Below, in pieces: positions 40,536-49,476 of a stretch of 64,000 nt of DNA (positions within the stretch are counted from its first letter, which is position 1; the number at the start of each line of letters is the position of its first letter). Where the stretch lies: assembly GCA_039028695.1 (NCBI GenBank), contig JBCCHN010000005.1, positions 1 to 64,000 on the forward strand, given 5' to 3'. This stretch comes from JANQKX01 sp039028695 (lineage in GTDB: Bacteria; Pseudomonadota; Alphaproteobacteria; Kiloniellales; Kiloniellaceae). The notes beneath the pieces were generated by a model, which was not told the origin of the DNA, did not search any database, and saw only the letters and a program-made list of their open reading frames with translations. A program made the position numbers and the translations under genes.

Positions 40536-42437
40536 ATGCTCAGCATCAGGTCCATTCGCACTCTAATAGCCGGCGGCGTCACAGCCATCGCAATCTCCGC
40601 CACCGCCGCTTGGGCGAGTAACCTTGAAGCAGACTTGGATCGCAGCGCTATCCGTAGCGGCGAATCCGTGACTTTGATCCTCAGCTTTAAAGACGGCACT
40701 CCCTCAGGTCAGCCAGATCTGTCGGCCCTCGAAGAAGACTTCCTTGTGCTCAACAGCAAACAACGGGAGCAGACCAGCATTATAAACGGTGAGCAAAATC
40801 AATCAGTGGACTTCGTCCTGTCCCTCGAACCCAAGCGGATCGGTGCACTAAAAATACCGGCCATCACCTGGTCTGGCCAGAATTCCCCGCCCCTCACTCT
40901 GCTAGTCGCCAAGGCGGCCAATCCGTCCGAGGACGGCTCCACACCTGACCTTTTTCTCGAAGTGGAGTTGGACAACAGCGCCCCCTTTGTACAAAGCAAC
41001 ATCGCCTATACGGTTCGCGTCTATGACGCCGTTGGCTTGCGTCGTGGCGTCTTGTCGACACCGAATATCGAAGGCGTTGTGATCACGCCTCGCGGCGATG
41101 ACCGGCACTTCGAAACAGTCCTCAACGATCGGGCCTACAAAGTGGTGGAACGCAGCTACACCCTGCGCCCGCAAAAAAGCGGCAAGCTCGATATTCCCCC
41201 AGCAGTTCTTCAAGGCAAGATCAAAGACCCCAATGAAAAGCGGCGTGATCCTTTCGCACGCCTGGGCAAAATGGGGAACTCAAGCCTCTTCAACGACCCC
41301 TTTTTTAGTCGGGCCTTCGGGAACAGTGCATTCTCGGATTCCTTGCTGGATAAATTTTTTGCACCCGGTCGGGATGTTCGGGTCACTTCCGAGCCCATCT
41401 CCTTGGATGTCCAGCCGCGGCCCAGTGGGGCAACGGGCTGGTTTCTGCCAGCCTTGGATGTCAAACTCAGTGAGCGATGGGACCCGGCACCGCCAACCTT
41501 TCGGGTGGGCGAGAGCGTAAATCGGCGTTTGGTTTTGCAGGCTCATGGTGCCGCCGCCGAGCAGCTGCCCACCATCGTCGCCCCCCAGGTCGAGAGATTG
41601 CGGCAATATCCTCAATTGACGGAAGACCGGACCATCGATACACCCGATGGTCCTCTCGCCATCCGCGAACAGATCTTTTCGATTGTACCCACCCAGGCCG
41701 GCGAGATCACATTGCCGGAAATCGTCGTGGAGTGGTGGGATACGACGGAGGAAGCAGCCAGGACCACGGTGGTGCCCGAGCGGGCTATCACTGTTTTACC
41801 TTTAATCGGTGGGACAAACGTAGTGTCCCCTGAGTCCTACCTCACCGAAACGCCACCCTTAAATCGCCACGAGATAGAAACGACCTCACAATCCGGCAGC
41901 ACCCTCTATTTACCCAACAATTCCTGGATCTGGGGCGGGATGACCCTCGCATTAATCCTCGCGTCATCGCTTGCTGTGGGTGCCGTGTTAGCCCGGCGGC
42001 AGCGATTAACGGCAGGTGCCCACAACGAGGGCTGTCAGGATCTGCATCACGACCAAAACGAAGCAGTCGCAGCCCTGCGAGTGGCTTGCCGGGAAAACGA
42101 TCCCCTTAAGGCGGTACAGGCATTACTTGCCTGGGGCCGCAGCACTTGGCCGGGGGGCCAGAATTCCAAGTCAAACGGGGGCGGCTCAACTCTTTCAGTG
42201 GCGGAGATGGCTAAGCGGCTGGAAGATCCGGATTTTGCGCAGGCTGTGGACGATTTGGTTCGTTGTCTCTATGCGCCCAACCAGGGTCGGAGCCAACTGA
42301 CCTGGCGGGGCGATCACTTTTGGGATCACTTTAAAAGAATACAAGGTCGCGCGGCACGGTCAAGAAAAGTCACCCGACCACAGGGCCTCCCGGCGCTTTA
42401 TCCCGAATTGGCAAATAAAGGCGCCACAAGCTTTTAG
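40536..42437 (+). CDS. BatD-family protein
   Basis: 633 residues from ATG 40536 (13 bases after the previous stop). Signal peptide 'TLIAGGVTAIAISATAAWAS', then the BatD beta-sandwich start 'LEADLDRSAIRSGESVTLILSF', immunoglobulin-like periplasmic repeats and a transmembrane helix near 490-510 ('WIWGGMTLALILASSLAVGAVLA'), with a cytoplasmic C-terminal region. BatD is the periplasmic arm of Bat complexes, linked to stress tolerance in other bacteria. Last gene of the operon, convergent with the ParB gene. An upstream frame from 40440 overlaps the previous gene and is rejected. Confidence 0.92.
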   Translation: MLSIRSIRTLIAGGVTAIAISATAAWASNLEADLDRSAIRSGESVTLILSFKDGTPSGQPDLSALEEDFLVLNSKQREQTSIINGEQNQSVDFVLSLEPKRIGALKIPAITWSGQNSPPLTLLVAKAANPSEDGSTPDLFLEVELDNSAPFVQSNIAYTVRVYDAVGLRRGVLSTPNIEGVVITPRGDDRHFETVLNDRAYKVVERSYTLRPQKSGKLDIPPAVLQGKIKDPNEKRRDPFARLGKMGNSSLFNDPFFSRAFGNSAFSDSLLDKFFAPGRDVRVTSEPISLDVQPRPSGATGWFLPALDVKLSERWDPAPPTFRVGESVNRRLVLQAHGAAAEQLPTIVAPQVERLRQYPQLTEDRTIDTPDGPLAIREQIFSIVPTQAGEITLPEIVVEWWDTTEEAARTTVVPERAITVLPLIGGTNVVSPESYLTETPPLNRHEIETTSQSGSTLYLPNNSWIWGGMTLALILASSLAVGAVLARRQRLTAGAHNEGCQDLHHDQNEAVAALRVACRENDPLKAVQALLAWGRSTWPGGQNSKSNGGGSTLSVAEMAKRLEDPDFAQAVDDLVRCLYAPNQGRSQLTWRGDHFWDHFKRIQGRAARSRKVTRPQGLPALYPELANKGATSF

Positions 42438-42484
42438 GGCGCAAGTCCTGGCCGCGCCCTTAGCCGGTGCGGCAAAGGTCCCGC

Positions 42485-43993
42485 TTAGCCTTCGTCGAAG
42501 TCTCGCCGGGGACCGTAAGCATTTTCATTTCGGGTTAAGGGCCATGGCAATCCGTACTTCTCGGCCAGAGCCTTCAGGTTCTCTTCCTTGGCGTCGCGGC
42601 TCGGCGCCGAAGTAGGCGTTTCGTGCGCCGCATCAGGCGGTGATATGGCTTTCGGTGCGCCGGCATCAGCTTCTTGAGCGTATCTTCCATAGGGGCTGCT
42701 GGGCCGTGTTTGGTCTTCCGACGATATGGCGGACACCGGTGTAACCGGCGTGTGCTCGTCAGTTACGATGGACCGAGCCGGAGCACTCACCTCAGGCTCC
42801 TGTTTCATCGACGAGCCTCCTTTAAGCAAGTTAACGATCTTGCTCAATTCATCCTGGTTCGAGAAGTGAATGGTCAATTTGCCCTTGTTGCCTTTTTGCG
42901 AAACTGTAACCTTCTGACCCAAAAGTTCGGTGAGAACCGGCTCAAGGGCTTCACCGCCGCGGCGGTTGCCGGACTTAGCCTTGGACCCGCTAACCGTCCC
43001 CTGGGATTTGACAAGTTCTTCGGTATCGCGGACGCTCAGACCTTTCCTGACAATCTCTTGGGCGATCGAAAGGGCCCCATCACAGCCCACCAGGGCGCGG
43101 GCATGGCCGGCAGACAACTCGCCATCCTGAATCATCGCCTTTACCTCAGGCGGTAAGCTCAAAAGGCGAAGCGTATTGGTGACATGGCTGCGGCTCTTAC
43201 CCAGGGTCCGGGCCAAGCCTTCCTGGTTATGATGGAAATCCTGGATCAGTTGTTGATAGCCTTCTGCCAGTTCCAGAGGCGTCAGGTCCTCGCGCTGAAG
43301 GTTCTCAATTATCGAGACCTCGATTGTCGCATTGTCCGCCAGTTCACGAACCAACACCGGTACTTCGCTTAGGCCCGCCATCTCTGCCGCACGCCACCGC
43401 CGTTCACCCGCGACGATCTCGAACTCCCCTACCTTATAGCTGTGATGGCGTACCAATATCGGCTGTAACATACCATTTTGCAGCAAGGATTCAGCAAGAC
43501 CCTTCAGGGTCTCACTGTGAAACGCCCGGCGCGGTTGACGCGTGTTGGGATGGAGTTTGGCCACGGACACCATCTCCATCTGAAGAGAATCGGTCAGATC
43601 GTCCAGGTCCTCATCTTCATCCTCATAGAGATATGCGCCCTGATTTTCCGGCGGCTCAGTTTGCTGACCGACACCGGTCGCGGTGTCGCCTTGCAGACCC
43701 AGCTCTTCCTCCCATTTCAGGGCCCGTTCCAAATAGGAAAAGGGCGGCTCTTGGTCGCCCGAGCGCGCCTTATCCTGCTCGGTCACTTCGCGGGGGCCGG
43801 CTGCTTGCTCCCTTTCAAGATCCCAGTCGCTGCCTAAGGGCTGAGGGCTCTGATCCGAACCTTGCGGCTCCAACCAAGATGGCGACCCAGGGGCGTCCAA
43901 TACGGCCGCCGATGGCTCATCCTCCTCACGGCGGATGCGCTTTAAGGCATTCAAGGGCTCAGATTTTAACTTGCGGGAAAATAGGTTAGCCAC
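42485..43993 (-). CDS. ParB/Spo0J-family protein with long terminal extensions
   Basis: 502 residues. The ParB core (about 141-395) is complete: 'LHPNTRQPRRAFHSETLKGLAESL', CTP-binding motif 'GEFEIVAGERRWRAA' (about 190-202), 'SIIENLQREDLTPLELAEGY', HTH 'QEGLARTLGKSRSHVTNTLRLLSLP' and 'LSAGHARALV', then a C-terminal dimerisation part. Unusual are 140 acidic, Pro/Gln/Glu-rich residues before the core and about 105 after it, ending in a conserved-looking 'LPWPLTRNENAYGPRRDFDEG'. There is no ParA neighbour. GTG start 43993 with AAGGGG. Probably a second ParB paralogue with its own role rather than the chromosomal one; inferred. Confidence 0.88.
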   Translation of the reverse strand: MANLFSRKLKSEPLNALKRIRREEDEPSAAVLDAPGSPSWLEPQGSDQSPQPLGSDWDLEREQAAGPREVTEQDKARSGDQEPPFSYLERALKWEEELGLQGDTATGVGQQTEPPENQGAYLYEDEDEDLDDLTDSLQMEMVSVAKLHPNTRQPRRAFHSETLKGLAESLLQNGMLQPILVRHHSYKVGEFEIVAGERRWRAAEMAGLSEVPVLVRELADNATIEVSIIENLQREDLTPLELAEGYQQLIQDFHHNQEGLARTLGKSRSHVTNTLRLLSLPPEVKAMIQDGELSAGHARALVGCDGALSIAQEIVRKGLSVRDTEELVKSQGTVSGSKAKSGNRRGGEALEPVLTELLGQKVTVSQKGNKGKLTIHFSNQDELSKIVNLLKGGSSMKQEPEVSAPARSIVTDEHTPVTPVSAISSEDQTRPSSPYGRYAQEADAGAPKAISPPDAAHETPTSAPSRDAKEENLKALAEKYGLPWPLTRNENAYGPRRDFDEG

Positions 43994-44094
43994 GGGTCAC
44001 CCCTTTTAGTTTTACCTTCGCCTGGAGTGTCCTCGATCCTCTTCGGCGAACAAAATCTGGATAAAGGTTAAAAAATATTGGTTAAGTACGGATT

Positions 44095-44115
44095 AAAAAA
44101 CCCCGCTTCATGCGG
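44095..44115 (-). terminator. Terminator of the Sel1-like gene
   Basis: On the minus strand CCGC-ATGAA-GCGG followed by GGTTTTTT. Short but classical hairpin plus T-run, about 100 bases after the stop of the Sel1-like gene and before the ParB start region. Confidence 0.55.
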
Positions 44116-44213
44116 CGAATTGGGCAGGGGCAAAAATACCCCGAACAGCGCGGAAAAGGCCCGAATCGCTGAGGTCTTGCGCAATATTAGAAAGCCGTGA
44201 AGGAGGCAAAATT

Positions 44214-44828
44214 CTATTTAACTTCCGGCAAGTTGTATTGTTGGGCAATTTCTCTGGCGCGAACCTGATCGGTCTGATTTAGAAGCGACCAGACAATATC
44301 CATGTTCTCTTGCACGTGGCTCTCTCCGGAAAGATAGGCACGGCCATACCAGATGTAAGCCTCGCCATAGTCCTGCTTGACGCCCAAACCTTGAGAGTAG
44401 AGGTAGCCCAATATTTCCATGGCCTGAGGATCGGCGTTTGCCTCCGCCCGATTATGGATAAAGGCCACGTCTTCATCGTCGAGGGACTGGGGGTCTCCCG
44501 ATTCCAAAAGCCGCAACCATCGAACATCGTCCGCGGTGATTTGCGGGCCGAACATTTCCGCCTCTTCCACGGCATAGAGGCGACGATCGGCAGCGATGGA
44601 CTCACACCACTGCGGTGCCCTCCAGGCATAGCGGCAAGCATAGGCCCGCATGGCCGGCGATGACTTTTGCCAAAAGGAGTGTTCCCAAGGCGATTGCGAA
44701 ATGGGTTCCGCTTTAGCGTCATGATGAAAGGTAGCCAGGGGCAAAAAGGACAAAGCCATTGCCATTAGCACCCATCTCAACCCTTTGATTCTGCACATTT
44801 GCGGTGATCGAACCCTTAAATCTCGCAT
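44214..44828 (-). CDS. Exported Sel1-like repeat protein
   Basis: 204 residues from ATG 44828, or 194 from ATG 44798. Signal peptide core 'WVLMAMALSFLPLATFHHDAKA'. The C-terminal part contains one clear Sel1-like unit, 'AMEILGYLYSQGLGVKQDYGEAYIWYGRAYLSG', preceded by another helical segment with 'AYACRYAWRAPQWCESIA' holding two cysteines that could form a disulfide. Sel1 repeats mediate protein contacts in the envelope. Start uncertain. Followed by a hairpin terminator. Not tied to a partner. Confidence 0.7.
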   Translation of the reverse strand: MRDLRVRSPQMCRIKGLRWVLMAMALSFLPLATFHHDAKAEPISQSPWEHSFWQKSSPAMRAYACRYAWRAPQWCESIAADRRLYAVEEAEMFGPQITADDVRWLRLLESGDPQSLDDEDVAFIHNRAEANADPQAMEILGYLYSQGLGVKQDYGEAYIWYGRAYLSGESHVQENMDIVWSLLNQTDQVRAREIAQQYNLPEVK

Positions 44829-45099
44829 TCCCAAGGCGACGCGCCAGCCGGTGATCCAGCTGGCCTTATGCCACCGGAGCTAAGGTGTAGTGACTTTTGG
44901 TTAACACCTTCTTTCACGACACGATTTAAACAGGGCGGACACTCTAAATACTGGAATGCGGACAAGCGGACCCTTTTGTCCATTGACGAGGTACATTTCA
45001 TCTTTGCTTAGGGATAAGCCTTAAGGCTCCTTTAAGAGGTCTGACCACAATATTTATGGACGCAGACCTTGTTTTTTTGCCTTAAGAGAGCGGAGCGGG

Positions 45100-45465
45100 A
45101 TGGGCCAAGAAGAACGATTTTTTTCTTATCCCGGCCTGGACCGGCGGAAATGGCATCGCTTTGCCTTGCCGGATCCTCTAGACCTTCACTTGCTGACCAG
45201 CGAGGGTGCCTTCGCTTGCCGTATGGTCGAGGTCTCCTGCAGCGGTGCCACGATTGTCTCCGCTGCCCCCATGCCAGAAGAAGCTCATTTTCGGGTTTCT
45301 TGCGACGGGTTCCCAATCTTTGGCGCCAGAGTGATCTGGCGTCGAGACGATGCAATGGGCGTGGCCTTCGATCAGAGCCAAGCGGCAATCGACCTTGCAA
45401 CTCATTGCCTGAAAACCGGAGTGCCCCTCAATGGCGGTGAAGCCACCTCATTGACTCTCGACTAA
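45100..45465 (+). CDS. PilZ-domain protein
   Basis: 121 residues. PilZ motif RxxxR is present at R16-R20 ('DRRKWHRF'); the second motif has Glu in place of the usual Asp/Asn, E44-x-S46-x-x-G49 ('VEVSCSGATI'). C-terminal strands 'GARVIWRRDDAMGVAFDQ' complete the barrel. Probably binds c-di-GMP, though the Asp-to-Glu change could weaken it. GGAG four bases before the ATG. Convergent with the fliN gene. Confidence 0.82.
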   Translation: MGQEERFFSYPGLDRRKWHRFALPDPLDLHLLTSEGAFACRMVEVSCSGATIVSAAPMPEEAHFRVSCDGFPIFGARVIWRRDDAMGVAFDQSQAAIDLATHCLKTGVPLNGGEATSLTLD

Positions 45466-45500
45466 GCGCTTTTTTTTGAGCCCTCCCCTCCTCGAGAGGC

Positions 45501-45911
45501 CTATTTTCCAGCCTTGTCCCCGGCTTGCTCGCGGCTTACCAGGTCGGTGATCTTCACGGCCACCCGATCCTCGACGACGACGACCTCCCCGCGGGCGACC
45601 AAGCTCCCGTTGACGGTGAGATCGATTTGATCACCAACACCGGTTTCAAGCTCAACCACCGCGCCACGCCCCATACGTAAAAGCTGACTGACCGGCATGG
45701 AGGCCGTTCCCAATATCGCGTAGGCGTCCAAGTCGACCTCATTTATCGCTGAGTCCAAATCCAATTGGCGATTGGCCAAAGCACCTGCCTGACCGGGCGC
45801 TGGCGCCAATTCCTGACCTTCAGGTGTTTCGTCCCCGTCATCAGGCTTAGAATCCGCATCGTCCTGAGACACTGCTTCGGCTTGGCCGGTTTCTTCTTCA
45901 TCAGGCTGCAT
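45501..45911 (-). CDS. fliN: FliN-like flagellar motor switch protein (SpoA domain)
   Basis: 136 residues. An acidic, Gln/Asp/Glu-rich N-terminal 60 residues and a SpoA/FliN domain at about 62-126 with the hallmark 'LGTASMPVSQLLRMGRGAVVELETGVGDQIDLTVNGSLVARGEVVVVEDRVAVKITDL'. FliN sits at the base of the C-ring and binds CheY-P and export proteins. No other flagellar gene is in the window. SpoA domains also occur in type III secretion HrcQ proteins; the sequence fits FliN better. A PilZ gene lies next to it. Confidence 0.85.
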   Translation of the reverse strand: MQPDEEETGQAEAVSQDDADSKPDDGDETPEGQELAPAPGQAGALANRQLDLDSAINEVDLDAYAILGTASMPVSQLLRMGRGAVVELETGVGDQIDLTVNGSLVARGEVVVVEDRVAVKITDLVSREQAGDKAGK

Positions 45912-46031
45912 GTCCAGACCTCATTTCTTAATGAACAGTAGGGAGGAGCTTCTGATCGTCATCTTATAGCAAGCCCTATTCACTGCTGCCACCCGTCGGA
46001 GATTTTATCTTTCGATCAATCCGAAAGGTGA

Positions 46032-46643
46032 CTAGCCCACCTCGTCCTCAATAGTGATGTGCTTGGCCTCAGCCGCCACCCGTTCCAGCCAGGCCGAAAT
46101 GCCGTTAAAGGGAACCATGTCAAAACCGCCGTCGCCTGCTACATGCGTGTAAGCATAAAGGGCAATGTCAGCAATTGAGTAGTGATCTCCAACCAAAAAG
46201 CTGTGATCCTTCAAGTGATCTTCCATGATTTGCAGCGCCGCCAAGCCACCGTCTCGCTTTTGCGCGATAACGGCGTCGTTTTCGGCCGACGGTGCTTTAT
46301 GTTGTCTTAAAAAGCGGGATACGGCGATAAAGGGCTCATGACTGTATTGCTCAAAAAACATCCATTGAAGAACCTGTGCCCGCTCTAAACTGTCCCCCGG
46401 CAAAAAGCGGGTTCCTTCCGCGAAATACCAGAGAATGGCATTGGACTCGCTAAGGCACTGGCCATCGTCCAGCTCGATAGCGGGAATACGACCGTTGGGG
46501 AACTTAGCGAGAAAATCAGGCATGCGTGTGGCCCCGGCCAAGATATCCATCTCCACTCGCTGAAAAGGGATTTCCAGTTGGGTGAGCAGCAAGCGAACCT
46601 TGTAGCCATTACCGGACGGCAGATAGTCGTATAGCGTCAACAT
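46032..46643 (-). CDS. Glutathione S-transferase
   Basis: 203 residues. N-terminal thioredoxin fold 'LTLYDYLPSGNGYKVRLLLTQLEIPF', with the cis-Pro loop 'NGRIPAIELDDGQCLSESNAILWYFA' and the ExS glutathione contact; C-terminal helical domain with 'HSFLVGDHYSIADIALYAYTHV' (N-capping box and hydrophobic staple, S-x-A-D). Ser in 'LPSGN' is the likely catalytic residue, as in beta/theta-like bacterial GSTs. ATG 46643 is better spaced from GGGGGAG than ATG 46649. Last gene of a tight five-gene operon. Confidence 0.9.
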   Translation of the reverse strand: MLTLYDYLPSGNGYKVRLLLTQLEIPFQRVEMDILAGATRMPDFLAKFPNGRIPAIELDDGQCLSESNAILWYFAEGTRFLPGDSLERAQVLQWMFFEQYSHEPFIAVSRFLRQHKAPSAENDAVIAQKRDGGLAALQIMEDHLKDHSFLVGDHYSIADIALYAYTHVAGDGGFDMVPFNGISAWLERVAAEAKHITIEDEVG

Positions 46644-46662
46644 TTCCATCTCTCCCCCATCG

Positions 46663-48144
46663 TCATGACTCCAAGGCTTTGGATTGAGGTGGGCTGCGTC
46701 CCTCCAAGGCGGTTAAGTCAGGAATTGGCCGTTGACAATCCGCCAAATCGGTTAAGGCTTCCTCCAAGGCCTTGGCAATGCCCAAGAGGCGCGCGTCCTC
46801 GCCCCGGCGGCCCACCACTTGAATGCCAAAGGGCATGCCACATTCGTCCAGTCCGCAGGGCATGGCCACACTCGGATGCCCCGTTAAGGTAATGCCATAG
46901 GAAAGCGCCACCCATTGGATGTAACTGCGCATGGTCTGGCCGTCCAGCGCCTTGGGATAGAGTTGGTCCTTGTGAATCGGCGATACAGGAGCGACAGGAC
47001 AAATCAAGAGGTCATAGTTTTCCATGAAGGCGAGGAAGTTTTTGAAAAGAGCTGTCCGGGCCACCTCCGCATCCGCCACGTCGGCGGCCGATAGTCTCTC
47101 ACCCAGCGTTACATTGGCCGTCACATTCGGTCCGAATTTATCGGGAGATTCGGCCAAGCCTTGTCGATAGCCCGCCAAAAAACCAACCGCGCGCAAGACC
47201 TCAAAAACGTGGTCTGCATCGCCCATTGTCGGGTCCGTCGTCTTGGCAGCGCCAAAGAGCGGCGCCAGAGCGCCACAGCGATCCCGAAACACACGACGAA
47301 TGTCCGGCTCTACGAGGGCAAATCCCAGATCCTCGGAAAAAGCGACCCGAAGCTTTTTCAAATCACAAGGCGGCGGCGCCAGCAAGGCGTCCGCCTCGCT
47401 CCGAAACGATAGGGGATCTGCACGGTCATATCGGGCCATGGCCGCCGCCATCAAGCACAGATCCGGAACCGTGCGGGCCATAGGGCCATCAACCGCCAGG
47501 GGCGACCAAGCCATGTTGCGATCCAAATCAGGAAAAAGGCCCGGCGTGCTGCGAAAGCCCAGTACGCCGCAATAGGCTGCCGGCGTGCGAAGCGACCCGC
47601 CCAAATCAGACCCATTTGCCAAAGGCACCATCGAGGTCGCCAGAACAACGGCCGCCCCCCCCGATGAGCCCCCACAGCTGCGCTCTGGATTGAAGGGATT
47701 GCCGGTAAAGCCGAATACAGAATTGATCGTATTGGCCCCCGCGCCAAACTCGGGCGTGTTGGTCTTGCCCAAGATAATACCACCAGCCCGGCGCAGGGAA
47801 GTTACGCTGGCGTCATCGGCAAGAGGCACATGGTCCTCATGGAGCAGCGAGCCAAAGGTCGTGCGCAGGCCCGCCGTCTCGTTCAGGTCCTTTATACCGA
47901 TGGGCAAGCCATGCAGCAGCCCCAGATCCGACCCGCCGCCTTTTGCCGCGCTCATGACCTTGGCTTCGGCATTCCGCGCTGCGGCCAGGGCCCCGTCCTC
48001 GTCGATGGTCACCATGGCATTGACCGCGCCATTGACCTGATCGATTCGAGCCAAGCAGGATTTGACCAGCTCGACAGGGGAAATTTCGCGCCGGCCAATC
48101 GCGGCACGCAAGTCAATCGCCGGGCGATCGCAGAGGTCAGTCAT
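46663..48144 (-). CDS. Amidase-signature-family hydrolase
   Basis: 493 residues of the amidase signature family (Ser-cisSer-Lys triad). Lys in 'HGLPIGIKDLNETAG', the Gly/Ser-rich signature 'GFTGNPFNPERSCGGSSGGAAVVLATSMVPLANGSDLGGSLRTPAAYCGVLGFRSTPG' contains both serines, and the C-terminal 'GHPSVAMPCGLDECGMPFGIQVVGRRGEDARLLGIA' is typical. Substrate unknown; GatA, ruled out by the absence of gatB/gatC neighbours, is not the best fit. Starts 49 bases after the PhnD-like gene and ends 19 bases before the GST gene. Confidence 0.92.
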   Translation of the reverse strand: MTDLCDRPAIDLRAAIGRREISPVELVKSCLARIDQVNGAVNAMVTIDEDGALAAARNAEAKVMSAAKGGGSDLGLLHGLPIGIKDLNETAGLRTTFGSLLHEDHVPLADDASVTSLRRAGGIILGKTNTPEFGAGANTINSVFGFTGNPFNPERSCGGSSGGAAVVLATSMVPLANGSDLGGSLRTPAAYCGVLGFRSTPGLFPDLDRNMAWSPLAVDGPMARTVPDLCLMAAAMARYDRADPLSFRSEADALLAPPPCDLKKLRVAFSEDLGFALVEPDIRRVFRDRCGALAPLFGAAKTTDPTMGDADHVFEVLRAVGFLAGYRQGLAESPDKFGPNVTANVTLGERLSAADVADAEVARTALFKNFLAFMENYDLLICPVAPVSPIHKDQLYPKALDGQTMRSYIQWVALSYGITLTGHPSVAMPCGLDECGMPFGIQVVGRRGEDARLLGIAKALEEALTDLADCQRPIPDLTALEGRSPPQSKALES

Positions 48145-48193
48145 GATGTTTCACTTTCTCATCCTCACCTTGGGACCATCGCCCCGCCAGGCA

Positions 48194-49006
48194 TTATCGC
48201 AAGAAGGGATACCCCAAACGGCCAGATTCGTCCTCCATTTCAAGAACGCGATCGTAGGCCGATAGCGGCAGAACCTCAGCGCCCAGCAGCATCATGTCCG
48301 CCCGCAGGCCCGCCAGAGACGGGTTCGCCATGACCCGCGCCAGGGAGGCTTGCAGGCGCGCGACCTGGTCGTCGGACGCTCTCAAGGTTGTAATGTAGGG
48401 CAAACTGGGCGCCGGCGCCGTGCGCCCTAAGATCTTTAGCCCAAAGACACTCTCCGGCTGGTATCGGGCCGCCAAATGATAGGTCACACAATCCACGGCA
48501 CAGAGATCCGCCTCACCCGCCTGCACCCAAGCCATAGAGGCCAGGTGCCCGCCGCTGACCGCTACCCCGCTGAAAAAGGCCTCTCCCTGCGGCCGGCCTT
48601 TGAGGCTGGCAATGGCATGACGCAGGGCGGAAAAACCGCTCTGAGAGTCCCAACCATTGATCACCGCCCGGCAAGCGGCGAAGTGCCCCAAGCTGTCTCC
48701 AGCCGCGTCCTCTCGCACCAGGATCAAACTGCAGTAGTCGGTTCCAGCTACATCCGGGCAGTCGTAAAGCGGCGTCGCCACCAAGCGGACCCGGTCCTTT
48801 AGGCTATGGGTCAAGGGATAGCCGCAAGTTTGACTAAACAGCAAATCAGGGCTTAGCCACTGATCAATAAAGGGCTTATCCCGATCCAGGCGGCTCGGCA
48901 CGTCCTCAATGCCCTCGCGCCCCATCGCCGCCGCCAGTGCGCTCCAAAAATCATCTACCGACCGAGCCATCCCAGGCAGATCATACATACCCAAACTAAC
49001 GATCAT
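48194..49006 (-). CDS. PhnD-like periplasmic-binding-fold protein without signal peptide
   Basis: 270 residues, PhnD/SsuA/transferrin-like fold: 'GMYDLPGMARSVDDFWSALAAAMG', 'YPLTHSLKDRVRLVATPLYDCPDVAGTDYCSLILVRED', 'AVSGGHLASMAWVQAGEADLCAVDCVTYHLAARYQP' and 'TAPAPSLPYITT'. The N-terminus begins directly with the first strand, so the protein is predicted cytoplasmic rather than a transporter subunit, and no permease is nearby. It could bind a phosphonate-, nitrile- or amide-like ligand and act as a sensor or carrier (inference). ATG overlaps the GFA stop by four bases (ATGA). Confidence 0.8.
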   Translation of the reverse strand: MIVSLGMYDLPGMARSVDDFWSALAAAMGREGIEDVPSRLDRDKPFIDQWLSPDLLFSQTCGYPLTHSLKDRVRLVATPLYDCPDVAGTDYCSLILVREDAAGDSLGHFAACRAVINGWDSQSGFSALRHAIASLKGRPQGEAFFSGVAVSGGHLASMAWVQAGEADLCAVDCVTYHLAARYQPESVFGLKILGRTAPAPSLPYITTLRASDDQVARLQASLARVMANPSLAGLRADMMLLGAEVLPLSAYDRVLEMEDESGRLGYPFLR

Positions 49007-49443
49007 GGAGGCATCTCCTCACCGCCGCCATGCCAAGCATCGTCCTGACCCGCCATCAATTTGGGCAGCCCGTCATCGAGCTCATAGTAATCACCCTTAT
49101 CTTTGACAAAAATATGCCGGACCGTCTCAAGGCCGCTGGGCTGATCCAAAACACCTGCCGCGATGGAAAGAATATCACCGGCCAAGCGGTCCCAGAAAAG
49201 ACTCGTGCCGCAATGCGCGCAAAAGCCGCGCCGCGCCGACTCAGAGGAGTGAAACCACGTCAATCCTTCGTCGCTTGAAAACACCACATCGTCCCGCGTC
49301 GCCGCGCTGTAACTCGCATAGTGGCCATGCCAGCGCTGACATTGCCGGCAGTGACAAGCCACAACCGGGCGCATCTCTCCCTTCACTTCGAACCGCACCG
49401 ATCTGCAAAGACAACCGCCCGATGCCCGCTTTTTTTGGTTCAT
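49003..49443 (-). CDS. GFA family protein
   Basis: 146 residues. Cysteines follow the GFA order: 'ASGGCLCRSVRFEVKG' (CxC), 'VACHCRQCQRWHGHYASY' (CHCxxC) and 'RRGFCAHCGTSLFWDRL' (CxxC). Zn-binding, related to glutathione-dependent formaldehyde-activating enzyme; substrate unknown. ATG 49443 with GGAGG at correct spacing. It follows the XRE regulator gene by 33 bases, and its stop overlaps the PhnD-like gene, so all five genes are probably one unit. A distinct relative is at 6825-7292. Confidence 0.88.
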   Translation of the reverse strand: MNQKKRASGGCLCRSVRFEVKGEMRPVVACHCRQCQRWHGHYASYSAATRDDVVFSSDEGLTWFHSSESARRGFCAHCGTSLFWDRLAGDILSIAAGVLDQPSGLETVRHIFVKDKGDYYELDDGLPKLMAGQDDAWHGGGEEMPP

Positions 49444-49476
49444 GGATGCCTCCATTACTGGCTTCGGCTTACAGCT

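Noticed and set aside
45455..45498. CTCTCGA/TCGAGAG inverted repeat between PilZ and fliN stops
   Set aside because: Loop of 30 bases and the T-run sits inside the loop, so it does not form a normal terminator.
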